NCBI GenBank assembly: GCA_002294665.1 | Contig: DBFQ01000077.1 | Coordinates: forward strand, 313-8,463 | Direction of reading: 5' to 3' | DNA length: 8,151 nt | Origin: Candidatus Aminicenantes bacterium UBA876 | GTDB lineage: Bacteria; Acidobacteriota; Aminicenantia; UBA2199 | Translations under genes and position numbers: made by a program | Part shown: piece by piece, positions 1 to 6,009 of the stretch | Layout: every line of letters starts with the position of its first letter | Position numbering within the stretch: the first letter of the stretch is position 1 | Notes under the pieces: model-generated | What the model was told of the DNA's origin: nothing | The model's database searches: none | Seen by the model: only the letters and a program-made list of their open reading frames with translations

Positions 1-1497
1 CACCCGGATTACTATCGAGACCTGGGTTTCGAAATCACCGCCGGGGGACCACTGGAACGTCGCGATTTTCTGGATCGGCTGCTGCGAATCCGCTACGAGC
101 GTAACGATACGGATACCGCCCCGGGCCGGTTCCGTGTTCGCGGCGACACCGTTGACCTCGTGCCGGGTCACGGCAATGATGTCATCCGCGTGGAATTGTT
201 CGGAGACACGGTGGAACGCATATCGCGCATCGACCGCCTCAACGGCGATATCCTGGAACGACTGGATTATTACCATGTTTTCCCGGCCGGTCAGTATGTC
301 ATCCCCGCCGCAGAAATGCAACGCGCCCTGGCGGGGATCCGCATGGAGCTGGACGCCCGGCTTCCCGAGCTGGGCCTTGTGGAAGCCCACCGCCTGAAGC
401 AACGCACCCTCTACGATCTGGAAATGATTGAGGAGACCGGATTCTGTTCGGGAATTGAAAACTACTCACGCCATTTTGACGGCCGCAGGCCCGGTGAAAA
501 ACCATTCTGTCTGCTGGACTACTTCGGCGAAAAATTCCTGCTGGTCATTGACGAGAGCCACCAGACCATCCCCCAATTGCGTGCCATGTACCGTGGTGAT
601 TACAGCCGGAAAAAAAACCTGGTGGATTATGGTTTCCGCCTTCCCAGTGCTTTCGATAACCGTCCCCTGCGCTTCGACGAATTCGAGGCTTACCTGGACT
701 CCCAACCCACCCTCTTCGTATCCGCCACGCCCGGAGAGTACGAACTGTCGCGTTCCGGGGCTCCGGTTGAACAGGTCATCCGTCCCACAGGCCTGTTGGA
801 TCCCCCGGTGGACGTGCATCCAATCAGGGGCCAGGTGGACGATCTGCAAAACCGCATCCGGGAAACCCTGGAACGGGGAGATCGGTGCCTGGTCACCACC
901 CTGACCAAACGCATGGCGGAAGAATTGACCGAACACCTCTCACGCAACGGTTTCCGCGCCCGTTACCTGCACTCGGAGATCGATACCCTGGAGCGCAACG
1001 AAATCATCCGGGAACTGCGGCTGGGAATCTTCGATGTCCTGGTCGGCATCAACCTGCTGCGGGAAGGACTGGATATCCCCGAAATCGGTTTTATCGGCAT
1101 ACTGGACGCCGACAAGGAAGGATTTTTGCGCGATGCGCGCAGCCTGATCCAGATCATCGGACGCGCCGCACGCAACGCCGGTTCCCGGGTCGTGCTCTAT
1201 GCGGACACGATCACGCCGTCCATGGACGCGGCCATGAGAGAAACCCGGCGGCGGCTGCTGCTGCAGCAGGAACACAATCGACGCCATGCGATCCGCCCCA
1301 GAACCATCCGCAAGCCCGTGCGGGAAAAAGTGGTCGAGGTAAACGACAGCCGCCACATACCGCGGGCCGAACTACCCAACCTGATCATCGAGTTGGAAAA
1401 AGAGATGCGCAACGCCGCGGAAAAGCTGGATTTCGAAAAAGCCATCGCATTGCGGGATCGCGCCGTCAACTTGAAGAAACGCCTGGAGGGCGGTTAA
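1..1497 (+). CDS. uvrB: UvrB, excinuclease ABC subunit B (5'-truncated by the window edge)
   Basis: UvrB is the damage-verifying subunit of nucleotide excision repair. It is loaded by UvrA, opens the DNA around a lesion and then recruits UvrC for incision in the cytoplasm. Frame 1 is open from base 1 to TAA and gives 498 residues. Seen in order: FRVRG near residue 45, helicase motif II DESH (184-187), SATPGEYE (241-248), motif V VGINLLREGLDIPE (348-361), motif VI QIIGRAARN (384-392), and the C-terminal UVR coiled-coil domain (about 459-496, LEKEM...LDFEKAIALRD), which contacts UvrC. Family members are about 650-680 residues, so roughly 155 residues are missing upstream, including the Walker A loop and the beta-hairpin. 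The promoter, where a LexA site would lie, is also outside the window. All visible motifs are intact, so this is a real gene cut by the window rather than a pseudogene. Its stop overlaps that of the convergent thioesterase gene. Confidence 0.98.
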   Translation, partial: HPDYYRDLGFEITAGGPLERRDFLDRLLRIRYERNDTDTAPGRFRVRGDTVDLVPGHGNDVIRVELFGDTVERISRIDRLNGDILERLDYYHVFPAGQYVIPAAEMQRALAGIRMELDARLPELGLVEAHRLKQRTLYDLEMIEETGFCSGIENYSRHFDGRRPGEKPFCLLDYFGEKFLLVIDESHQTIPQLRAMYRGDYSRKKNLVDYGFRLPSAFDNRPLRFDEFEAYLDSQPTLFVSATPGEYELSRSGAPVEQVIRPTGLLDPPVDVHPIRGQVDDLQNRIRETLERGDRCLVTTLTKRMAEELTEHLSRNGFRARYLHSEIDTLERNEIIRELRLGIFDVLVGINLLREGLDIPEIGFIGILDADKEGFLRDARSLIQIIGRAARNAGSRVVLYADTITPSMDAAMRETRRRLLLQQEHNRRHAIRPRTIRKPVREKVVEVNDSRHIPRAELPNLIIELEKEMRNAAEKLDFEKAIALRDRAVNLKKRLEGG

Positions 1498-2240
1498 TCC
1501 GCCCCGTTCAACGTACTCCAGTACAAGCGCGCCCGCACAACCGCATCTTCCCCATGCCGGAGCCCGCTTACCAGCCAGGATTGATCCGGATTCTCCAGGT
1601 AATTCAACTCAAGGGTCTGTTGCTGTCTCAGTTCAGCCAGGAAATTTATCTCGAAGCGGCGCGGCAGGTGGCGGCGGTGAAAATCCTCGCTGAATCCGTC
1701 CAGGATCCAATCCACGTATCGGGTATTGTTGACATGTGCGTTGAGATCGATATCGGACCAGGCGGCTTCCACAAGCCGCGTGAAACCGCAACCGCCCGGA
1801 GCGGGAATGCGCGGCGGCACTTCATTCAATGCGCGGATTTTCCCACAATCCGGCGGCAGGGTCATCACTTCCCGCGGCCGCAAGGGACGGCGGCTGCCCT
1901 GATCCACGATCAGCCAGGCCGTGGCGGCTTCGACGCAGGTCCCGCCATGGCCGCTGAAACGAAAATCCCTGAGGGCGAAAGCGCCGTGATAACCGGCGGG
2001 CCAGGTTTCCAGGTCAATTTCCTCCCCCCATTCAAAATGGCTGCGCCACTCCAGGACCACGCGGGACAAGACCCAGAAGCGGCCTTGCCGTTGCAGATGG
2101 GAGTAGCCGAATCCCAGCGACTCGGCATGCCGCCAGGCGCTTTCCTGCATCATCGCGAAGATGGCGCCGGGGCGGGCGCGCTGGAAACGGTCCACATCAC
2201 GGCTGTCCACGCGCAGATGATCCTTGCGCAAGAGGTCCAT
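1494..2240 (-). CDS. Acyl-ACP thioesterase (FatA/FatB family)
   Basis: Predicted to hydrolyse the thioester of fatty acyl-ACP in the cytoplasm, releasing free fatty acid. The 248-residue protein looks like a tandem double hotdog: an N-terminal half (about 1-135, with a QESAWRHAESLG helix near 32-43) and a C-terminal half carrying the signature WSDIDLNAHVNNTRYVDW (161-178). From knowledge of plant FatB, the catalytic set is D-x-N-x-H plus a Glu 34 residues after the His. Here D165, N167, H169 and E203 fit that spacing exactly, so activity is likely. There is no transit peptide, as expected for a bacterial member. The ATG start at 2240 lies 10 bases after the stop of the oxidoreductase gene. 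Its weak ribosome-binding site (GGATAGG) contains that stop codon, which suggests coupling as the last gene of the operon. Chain-length preference cannot be read from the sequence. An acyl-CoA thioesterase of the 4HBT type is less likely. Confidence 0.9.
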   Translation of the reverse strand: MDLLRKDHLRVDSRDVDRFQRARPGAIFAMMQESAWRHAESLGFGYSHLQRQGRFWVLSRVVLEWRSHFEWGEEIDLETWPAGYHGAFALRDFRFSGHGGTCVEAATAWLIVDQGSRRPLRPREVMTLPPDCGKIRALNEVPPRIPAPGGCGFTRLVEAAWSDIDLNAHVNNTRYVDWILDGFSEDFHRRHLPRRFEINFLAELRQQQTLELNYLENPDQSWLVSGLRHGEDAVVRARLYWSTLNGAD

Positions 2241-2250
2241 GGTTCAAAAC

Positions 2251-3846
2251 CTATCCAAGCGATAGGGGCTTGTCCAGTTCATTTTTCAAGAGGCGCGCCG
2301 CGCGCATGGAGTTGGCCATGATCGTATAGCTGAGGTTTTTGGCCGGCAGCGCGGGAAACACCGAACCGTCTACCAGAATCACGTTCGGAGCCCGGTTCAG
2401 GCGGCAGTTGCGATCAACGTGATACGGCAGGTCCACACGCCCCATGGGCACTGTTCCCGCGTAATGGATACTGTTTCCCGGACGCGGGTACTGGACCAGG
2501 AAAGGCGCCGAAACAAACCCCAGGGGAAAGAAACTGCCGATCACGCGTTTTTCCAGACGGCCGAGACGCTCAGCATCTGCAAAATGGATATCCAGGTCGC
2601 CGTCGGGACGCATGGAGACCCAGTTTTCGGGACTGGGACGCCCCGGATAAAACATCAGCATCACCGAGAGTGCCGGCAGCAGGTACTTGATCAGCGCCAG
2701 AGACCCCCTGGCGGCAAAGGGGAAGTAGGTGAAGGCGTCACCGCGCAAGGGCGAGACGTAACAGGAAAGCGCGCCCAACACCTTGGCCGGCCATTCCGGG
2801 CCGTCATACAACAGGTTGATGGCTCCGCCCTCATAACCGGTACGATCCAGACGAGCCCCCAGACAGCGGATATCCACAAAGGGAATCATGGACATGGCAT
2901 TGTCCATCAGGGGCAGGCGCGCACGCGTATCGTCAAACGACTTCAACACGATGCGCCCGCTTCCGAACGTGCCGGCGCCCAGGACCAGCCGGCGGCAACG
3001 GAAGGTACGCTCGACACCGCTTTCCACCTCGCGGGCCCTGACGGAAACGCCTTCGCCGTCGCTGACAAACGACTCGACAAACATTCCCGGCAGGTAGCGG
3101 ATGGACGGCTCGCTGATCAAATCGTTCATGGTCAATGCGGGCCGGTAGAAATAAGCGGAATTGCCGGCAAAAAAACTGAGGTTCTCGTAACCGCAGGCCC
3201 GGCGGTTGTTGCGTTCTTCGGTCAGCACGCACAGGCGCGAGCGCCCCAGGGAAAGATTACGGCGGCGGAAACGCCCGCGGTGGCGCTGGTAGGCGCGCAA
3301 CAGGTTCTCCGCGCTGCGCGGCAGGCGTACGGGAGGCAGCATGCCTTCACACGGCCCCAGGTAATCAAACAAGTCGTCTTTCTCACCGCTGATTCCCACG
3401 TGATCATCGAGGATCGAGAAAAAGGGGGCGAGGTCGCGGTATGAAATGGGGAATTCCGATAAATCATCATCGGTGAACGGATAGGAGCCGCCGCCCCAGC
3501 CGTTGGCCAGGCCTCCGAAAGCATAACTGAAATAGGGGTGAAACCCGTCTGCATGCACGCGGAAAAAGCGTCCGAGGTCCTTGAGGATAAAAGCGAGATA
3601 GGGAGCCTTCAATTTCACGGAAACGGCGTTTTCCGCTGAAATGTTTTCCAGGCTTTCAAAAGCGTCCCCGATCAGGAGCCGGTCCTGGTCCGGGTCGTGT
3701 TCACGGATATCGAACAGGTTGCGGCGGATTTCATGTTGCAGCGGTGAACGGTTGCCCACGTCCAGGACCAGCACGTCCCGTCCCTTCAATTCCATCAGGG
3801 CGGCGGCCGCGGATGGCCCGGAACCCACCACGATCACTTCATGCAC
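2251..3846 (-). CDS. GMC-family FAD-dependent oxidoreductase
   Basis: Predicted cytoplasmic flavoprotein that oxidises an alcohol group (glucose-methanol-choline family); the substrate is unknown. In its 531 residues, an FAD dinucleotide-binding fold opens the protein (VVGSGPSAAAAL, 6-17, with an acidic D29 after the second strand). A Gly-rich FAD loop GGLANGWGGGS lies at 111-121, a second nucleotide-fold segment LVLGAGTFGSGRI at 287-299, and the C-terminal signature has HYAGTVPMG (461-469), VDGSVFP (492-498) and AKNLSYTIMANS (502-513). H461 and N504 are the likely catalytic His/Asn pair of the family. The centre (about 150-450) is divergent and gives no substrate hint. The start is GTG at 3846, preceded by AAGGTGG, and overlaps the upstream gene by 8 bases. 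No secretion signal is seen. Relatives occur among sterol/alcohol oxidases and in surface-polysaccharide loci; membership is clear, specificity is not. Confidence 0.88.
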   Translation of the reverse strand: MHEVIVVGSGPSAAAALMELKGRDVLVLDVGNRSPLQHEIRRNLFDIREHDPDQDRLLIGDAFESLENISAENAVSVKLKAPYLAFILKDLGRFFRVHADGFHPYFSYAFGGLANGWGGGSYPFTDDDLSEFPISYRDLAPFFSILDDHVGISGEKDDLFDYLGPCEGMLPPVRLPRSAENLLRAYQRHRGRFRRRNLSLGRSRLCVLTEERNNRRACGYENLSFFAGNSAYFYRPALTMNDLISEPSIRYLPGMFVESFVSDGEGVSVRAREVESGVERTFRCRRLVLGAGTFGSGRIVLKSFDDTRARLPLMDNAMSMIPFVDIRCLGARLDRTGYEGGAINLLYDGPEWPAKVLGALSCYVSPLRGDAFTYFPFAARGSLALIKYLLPALSVMLMFYPGRPSPENWVSMRPDGDLDIHFADAERLGRLEKRVIGSFFPLGFVSAPFLVQYPRPGNSIHYAGTVPMGRVDLPYHVDRNCRLNRAPNVILVDGSVFPALPAKNLSYTIMANSMRAARLLKNELDKPLSLG

Positions 3847-4240
3847 GAACCCACCTTTTGAGCAAAACCATCCCCTTGAGCCCCTTGTACAGGCTGCGCA
3901 TAAAATGCCATCCCAGGATCAGCAACGCCGTCGGACGACGATCACGGACATTGAAAAAATCATTGAAATTCTCCGGCCGTGCTTCGGCCAGGTAAATCAT
4001 GATGTGTAATTTGCTGGTTAAGGGGTTTTTGTTGTTTTTCAAACGCCAGGCAAACTCCAGGGCTTCCAGATCTACACCGCATTTCACCAGCTCTGAAAAA
4101 TCCGGCATGGCTTCGGGCACGAAAAGCACCTGATTGGCCTTGATGTAACGGCCAATCAATCCGGAGTCCGGTTCCCGCTTGAGGAGCATACCATACAAAG
4201 CCCGGGCTTCCTGCTCAAGCCGGGCATCAATTCCACACAT
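3839..4240 (-). CDS. Hypothetical protein, 133 residues, operon-embedded
   Basis: I do not recognise this gene. The preferred start is the ATG at 4240, which shares its A with the stop of the methyltransferase gene (TAATG), a classic coupled junction; a 15-residue longer form would need a TTG at 4285. The protein is small and probably mostly helical. Visible features are LYGMLLKREPDSGLIGRYIK (15-34), which faintly resembles the 'lgRepD' pattern of DUF4214-like repeats; an acidic and hydrophobic middle; LEFAWRLKNNKNPLTSK (61-77); and a basic, hydrophobic C-terminus (LLILGWHFMRSLYKGLKG, 106-123) that could lie on a membrane surface. C2 and C54 show no metal-site spacing. The stop overlaps the GTG of the oxidoreductase gene by 8 bases. 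Sampled G+C (about 50%) is intermediate between upstream and downstream genes. Overlaps at both ends argue that it is truly translated. Possible roles are an accessory or partner protein for the flanking enzymes, but nothing proves this. Confidence 0.75.
   Translation of the reverse strand: MCGIDARLEQEARALYGMLLKREPDSGLIGRYIKANQVLFVPEAMPDFSELVKCGVDLEALEFAWRLKNNKNPLTSKLHIMIYLAEARPENFNDFFNVRDRRPTALLILGWHFMRSLYKGLKGMVLLKRWVRA
3851..3857 (-). promoter_or_regulatory. Ribosome-binding site of the GMC oxidoreductase gene
   Basis: AAGGTGG on the minus strand, 4 bases (7 from the AAGG core) before the GTG at 3846. It lies inside the last codons of the upstream hypothetical gene and supports the GTG start, for which no nearby in-frame ATG competes. 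Confidence 0.7.
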
Positions 4241-4950
4241 TAGAACGAGTCCCGGTAAAAGCGCACACACCAGAGGGGGCCGCAATTGACATACTCAACG
4301 GCCCTTCCTGAACCTTGACATAATTTACGAATCCTGCTCCGGGTAAAATAATAAACATCCAGTTTCTTGTGAAAAAACCACAACTTGCGCGCCAGAGCTC
4401 CAGGAACCCATTTCTTGGGAAACGCCACGACCACATCACCTGTAGACACAGAAAAAAGGCGATCCAACACCAGTTTCTGCTTATCCGGTTTGATATAGTC
4501 AAACAGGCCGATGGCGATTACCGCATCGAAGGATTTCGTTGAATCGCAGAATTCGATCAGATCCATCTGCACGAACGTGCAGTTTTGCGCCATACCGGCA
4601 CGGCTGGCATTTTCCCGACTCAGTTCAATCATTTCACTGGCCACATCGACTCCGGTTACGGAGCCGCCGCGGCGCGCGATCTCAATTGCGTAAACCCCCG
4701 ATCCGCATCCCACATCCAGAATATGCTTGCCACGGATATCTTTCAACAAGCGGAAAGTGGCGTCAAAGCGACAGGCAAGCCCTGGTCGCCGGAAGAATCT
4801 GTGCGCCATTCTCCCGACAAGGCCTTTGGTGTCAGCGTCCTCACGATAATAGGAGTCAAATGTACGCGCGATTTCTTCAAAATAATCTTTGACATTCGCT
4901 TCCTGGTTGCGGAAGCGGGAATCACTCACAACCGTTCTCCGAGGGGTCAT
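4240..4950 (-). CDS. Class I SAM-dependent methyltransferase
   Basis: Predicted to transfer a methyl group from S-adenosylmethionine; the acceptor is unknown. In the 236-residue form, motif I is ILDVGCGSG (77-85), followed by the ribose-binding acidic residue in VTGVDVASEMIE (98-109, D102), an adenine-side acidic residue in FVQMDLIEF (126-134, D130) and a motif-IV-like FDAVIAIGLFDYI (141-153). An N-terminal helical cap (about 20-70, KDYFEEIARTFDSYY) resembles small-molecule methyltransferases of the UbiE/Coq5-like group. The ATG at 4950 is chosen over a TTG at 4995 because CAGGAG lies 8 bases upstream. This start overlaps the deacetylase gene by 29 bases, and the stop shares one base with the next ATG. 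A sample at 4321-4380 is 33% G+C, well below the later operon genes. From the neighbours, a sugar, lipid or polyketide-like acceptor is more plausible than nucleic acid, but that is inference. Confidence 0.9.
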   Translation of the reverse strand: MTPRRTVVSDSRFRNQEANVKDYFEEIARTFDSYYREDADTKGLVGRMAHRFFRRPGLACRFDATFRLLKDIRGKHILDVGCGSGVYAIEIARRGGSVTGVDVASEMIELSRENASRAGMAQNCTFVQMDLIEFCDSTKSFDAVIAIGLFDYIKPDKQKLVLDRLFSVSTGDVVVAFPKKWVPGALARKLWFFHKKLDVYYFTRSRIRKLCQGSGRAVEYVNCGPLWCVRFYRDSF

Positions 4951-5755
4951 GGGTTTGGCTCCTGAACATTGAGTGAATTTGGGACATGTAGACAAACTGA
5001 TAACCCTTCCTGCGGAACAGGTGAATCATGCGGCGGGTGTATTCAATGCCTTTGTCCGAGTTGCGCGAATAGATCACGCGCCAGAAAAATGGCAGTTTCC
5101 GAATATACTGCTGATGGATCAGGAAATCATGCAAATGAGAACCGAAAACCACCACATCCGGAATCATCCACAATTCCATTAAGGTACGATAAAGATGGAA
5201 TCCAAACAGTTTGATGTACGAGATTGAGAACGTTAATTGAAAAGGGGTCAGAGAAGAATTGGGAATTTCCAAGATCGAAGTTTTTTTGTAAAAATGGGGC
5301 TTACGCGGGAAAAACATATATCTGGGATGAGGGTAATAGGAAGGGAAAACACTGGCATCAAACTGGAACCCGGCTTCTTCCAGGTTGGCGATGCCCTGGT
5401 CCGTGATCTTTCCCTGAGGTGCGCGGTACCCCAGGGGTGGTATCTTAAAATATGCTTCAAAAGCCTGGCGACATTTCCAGACTTCTTCTTTGGAATCCGC
5501 GGCACTCGGGTCATGAGAATAGCTGTGCCCGTGAAACTCGGCACCATATCTCTTGAAGAGTTCAATCAATTCATGATATTTTTCCAGCAACCGGCCGACC
5601 ACAAAAACCGACAGCCTGACTTTCTCTTCAGTCAGCATTCGCAGAAACGATTCGATCTCATCCAGAGACTCGAGGCTTTTTGATTGCTTTTCTTCAAGTA
5701 ATCCGCTGTGATCGGATTCAAGATCCAGGGTAAAGGCAAAATATTTTTTTTTCAT
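4922..5755 (-). CDS. Polysaccharide deacetylase family protein (NodB homology, CE4-like)
   Basis: Predicted metal-dependent deacetylase that removes N- or O-acetyl groups from a sugar. The 277 residues carry all NodB landmarks: motif 1 as FTLDLES (8-14, D11 and E13), motif 2 HSYSH (77-81, the metal His pair), motif 3 RAPQG (111-115), a motif-4-like FDASVFP (132-138) and motif 5 SHLHD (206-210). There is no signal peptide or N-terminal transmembrane helix, so a cytoplasmic role on a nucleotide- or lipid-linked precursor (in the manner of cytoplasmic or inner-leaflet sugar deacetylases) is more likely than trimming of an exported polymer. The ATG at 5755 sits in an A-rich stretch (five A before, nine A after) with no good Shine-Dalgarno sequence. 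As the first gene of the cluster it probably sets operon expression. Samples are 38-42% G+C, unlike the high-G+C surroundings, which suggests acquisition from another source. Family call firm, substrate unknown. Confidence 0.93.
   Translation of the reverse strand: MKKKYFAFTLDLESDHSGLLEEKQSKSLESLDEIESFLRMLTEEKVRLSVFVVGRLLEKYHELIELFKRYGAEFHGHSYSHDPSAADSKEEVWKCRQAFEAYFKIPPLGYRAPQGKITDQGIANLEEAGFQFDASVFPSYYPHPRYMFFPRKPHFYKKTSILEIPNSSLTPFQLTFSISYIKLFGFHLYRTLMELWMIPDVVVFGSHLHDFLIHQQYIRKLPFFWRVIYSRNSDKGIEYTRRMIHLFRRKGYQFVYMSQIHSMFRSQTHDPSENGCE
4959..4964 (-). promoter_or_regulatory. Ribosome-binding site of the methyltransferase gene
   Basis: CAGGAG on the minus strand, 8 bases before the ATG at 4950 and inside the end of the deacetylase gene. 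It decides the start in favour of this ATG over the TTG at 4995. Confidence 0.75.
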
Positions 5756-5794
5756 TTTTTCTAAAAATCAGTTCGCAAAAAACCCGGAGACCAC

Positions 5795-5823
5795 TTTTTA
5801 CCACAAAAGCGGAGGGGATTCAA
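5795..5823 (-). promoter_or_regulatory. Candidate sigma-70 promoter for the five-gene operon
   Basis: On the minus strand, TTGAAT (5823-5818) and TAAAAA (5800-5795) are separated by exactly 17 bases; each matches 4 of 6 consensus positions. Transcription would start near 5788, about 30 bases before the deacetylase ATG. The position is right but the match is mediocre, and the region is AT-rich, so chance is possible. Confidence 0.3.
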
Positions 5824-5963
5824 TGCGCATGTACGAAGGCCGGCGACCTGCTTTGAGAGGAAGCCGGGATCTGAACCGGTTCGTTCCGAACAAGACAATT
5901 TCTGACACTTCGCAGGACAGAATGCTGAATTCAATCATCAGAAACAGGCACACCCTGACTTGA
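5823..5963 (+). CDS. Possible small protein of 46 residues (uncertain)
   Basis: A short open frame in the divergent intergenic region begins with ATG, 7 bases after GGAGG (5811-5815), and ends in TGA 46 bases before the DsrE-like gene. The product would be very basic, with nine Arg in 46 residues (R2, R7, R8, R12, R15, R19, R33, R40, R42), and a polar second half (VPNKTISDTSQD, 21-32). There is no signal peptide, transmembrane segment or recognised motif. Against it: no family is recognised, three AGA and one AGG Arg codons contrast with the CGN usage of neighbours, and the frame overlaps palindromes and a promoter candidate on the other strand. For it: the ribosome-binding site is better than that of the deacetylase gene. 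It could be a leader peptide or small protein co-transcribed with the DsrE-like gene, or a chance frame. Confidence 0.25.
   Translation: MRMYEGRRPALRGSRDLNRFVPNKTISDTSQDRMLNSIIRNRHTLT
5873..5882. repeat. Perfect 10-base palindrome, overlapped by a second inverted repeat
   Basis: GAACCGGTTC is a perfect palindrome, and GTTCG-TTC-CGAAC (5879-5891) overlaps its right half. Together they put four GAAC/GTTC units in 19 bases between divergent genes, as a dimeric regulator's operator would. The spacing does not fit the LexA patterns I know. Function is inferred only from position and symmetry. Confidence 0.35.
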
Positions 5964-5965
5964 TT

Positions 5966-5990
5966 TCATGCCGCAGCACCTGTAGCATGA
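5966..5990 (+). promoter_or_regulatory. Inverted repeat (possible hairpin or operator) before the DsrE-like gene
   Basis: TCATGC (5966-5971) and GCATGA (5985-5990) are exact reverse complements around a 13-base loop and end 6 bases before the AGGAGA ribosome-binding site. They also overlap a weak promoter candidate: TTGATT at 5960, a 17-base spacer and TAGCAT at 5983. It could be an operator or a short RNA hairpin affecting translation; the sequence does not decide. Confidence 0.3.
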
Positions 5991-5996
5991 GCCAAC

Positions 5997-6002
5997 AGGA
6001 GA
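5997..6002 (+). promoter_or_regulatory. Ribosome-binding site of the DsrE-like gene
   Basis: AGGAGA lies 7 bases before the ATG at 6010. A nearer ATG at 6005 meets a stop after two codons (ATG TTA TGA), so the site serves the 6010 start. Confidence 0.75.
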
Positions 6003-6009
6003 AAATGTT

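Noticed and set aside
1511..1522. Terminator hairpin after uvrB (GTAC-TCCA-GTAC)
   Set aside because: The stem is only 4 pairs and no T-rich tract follows; it lies within the thioesterase coding sequence and is likely chance.
2419..3444. 341-codon open frame antisense to the GMC oxidoreductase gene
   Set aside because: The opposite strand carries clear FAD and catalytic motifs, whereas this frame has none and a shadow-like composition (many Gln, His, Ala, Gly) typical of antisense to high-G+C genes. The same holds for the 885-2321 frame.
4241..4285. Upstream TTG start for the hypothetical gene
   Set aside because: The ATG at 4240 forms the usual TAATG coupled junction; the longer form needs a rare start and a 46-base overlap.
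5861..5882. tRNA-like 3' half on the minus strand (GGTTCAGATCCCGG)
   Set aside because: The T-loop would read TTCAGAT, with G where tRNAs have an invariant A, the five-base T stem does not pair fully, and no acceptor, D or anticodon arm can be built around it.
5873..5886. LexA/SOS box
   Set aside because: The GAAC and GTTC half-sites are 2 or 6 bases apart, not the 4 of the Gram-positive type, and direct GTTC copies are adjacent rather than 7 bases apart as in the alphaproteobacterial type.
5889..5910. Remnant insertion-sequence end (ACAATTTCTGACA)
   Set aside because: It vaguely recalls terminal sequences ending in ACA, but there is no matching inverted repeat, target duplication or transposase fragment in the window.
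5946..5965. Sigma-54 promoter (AGGCAC followed by TTGAT)
   Set aside because: The GG and the would-be GC elements are not at the required spacing and the -12 GC is absent.
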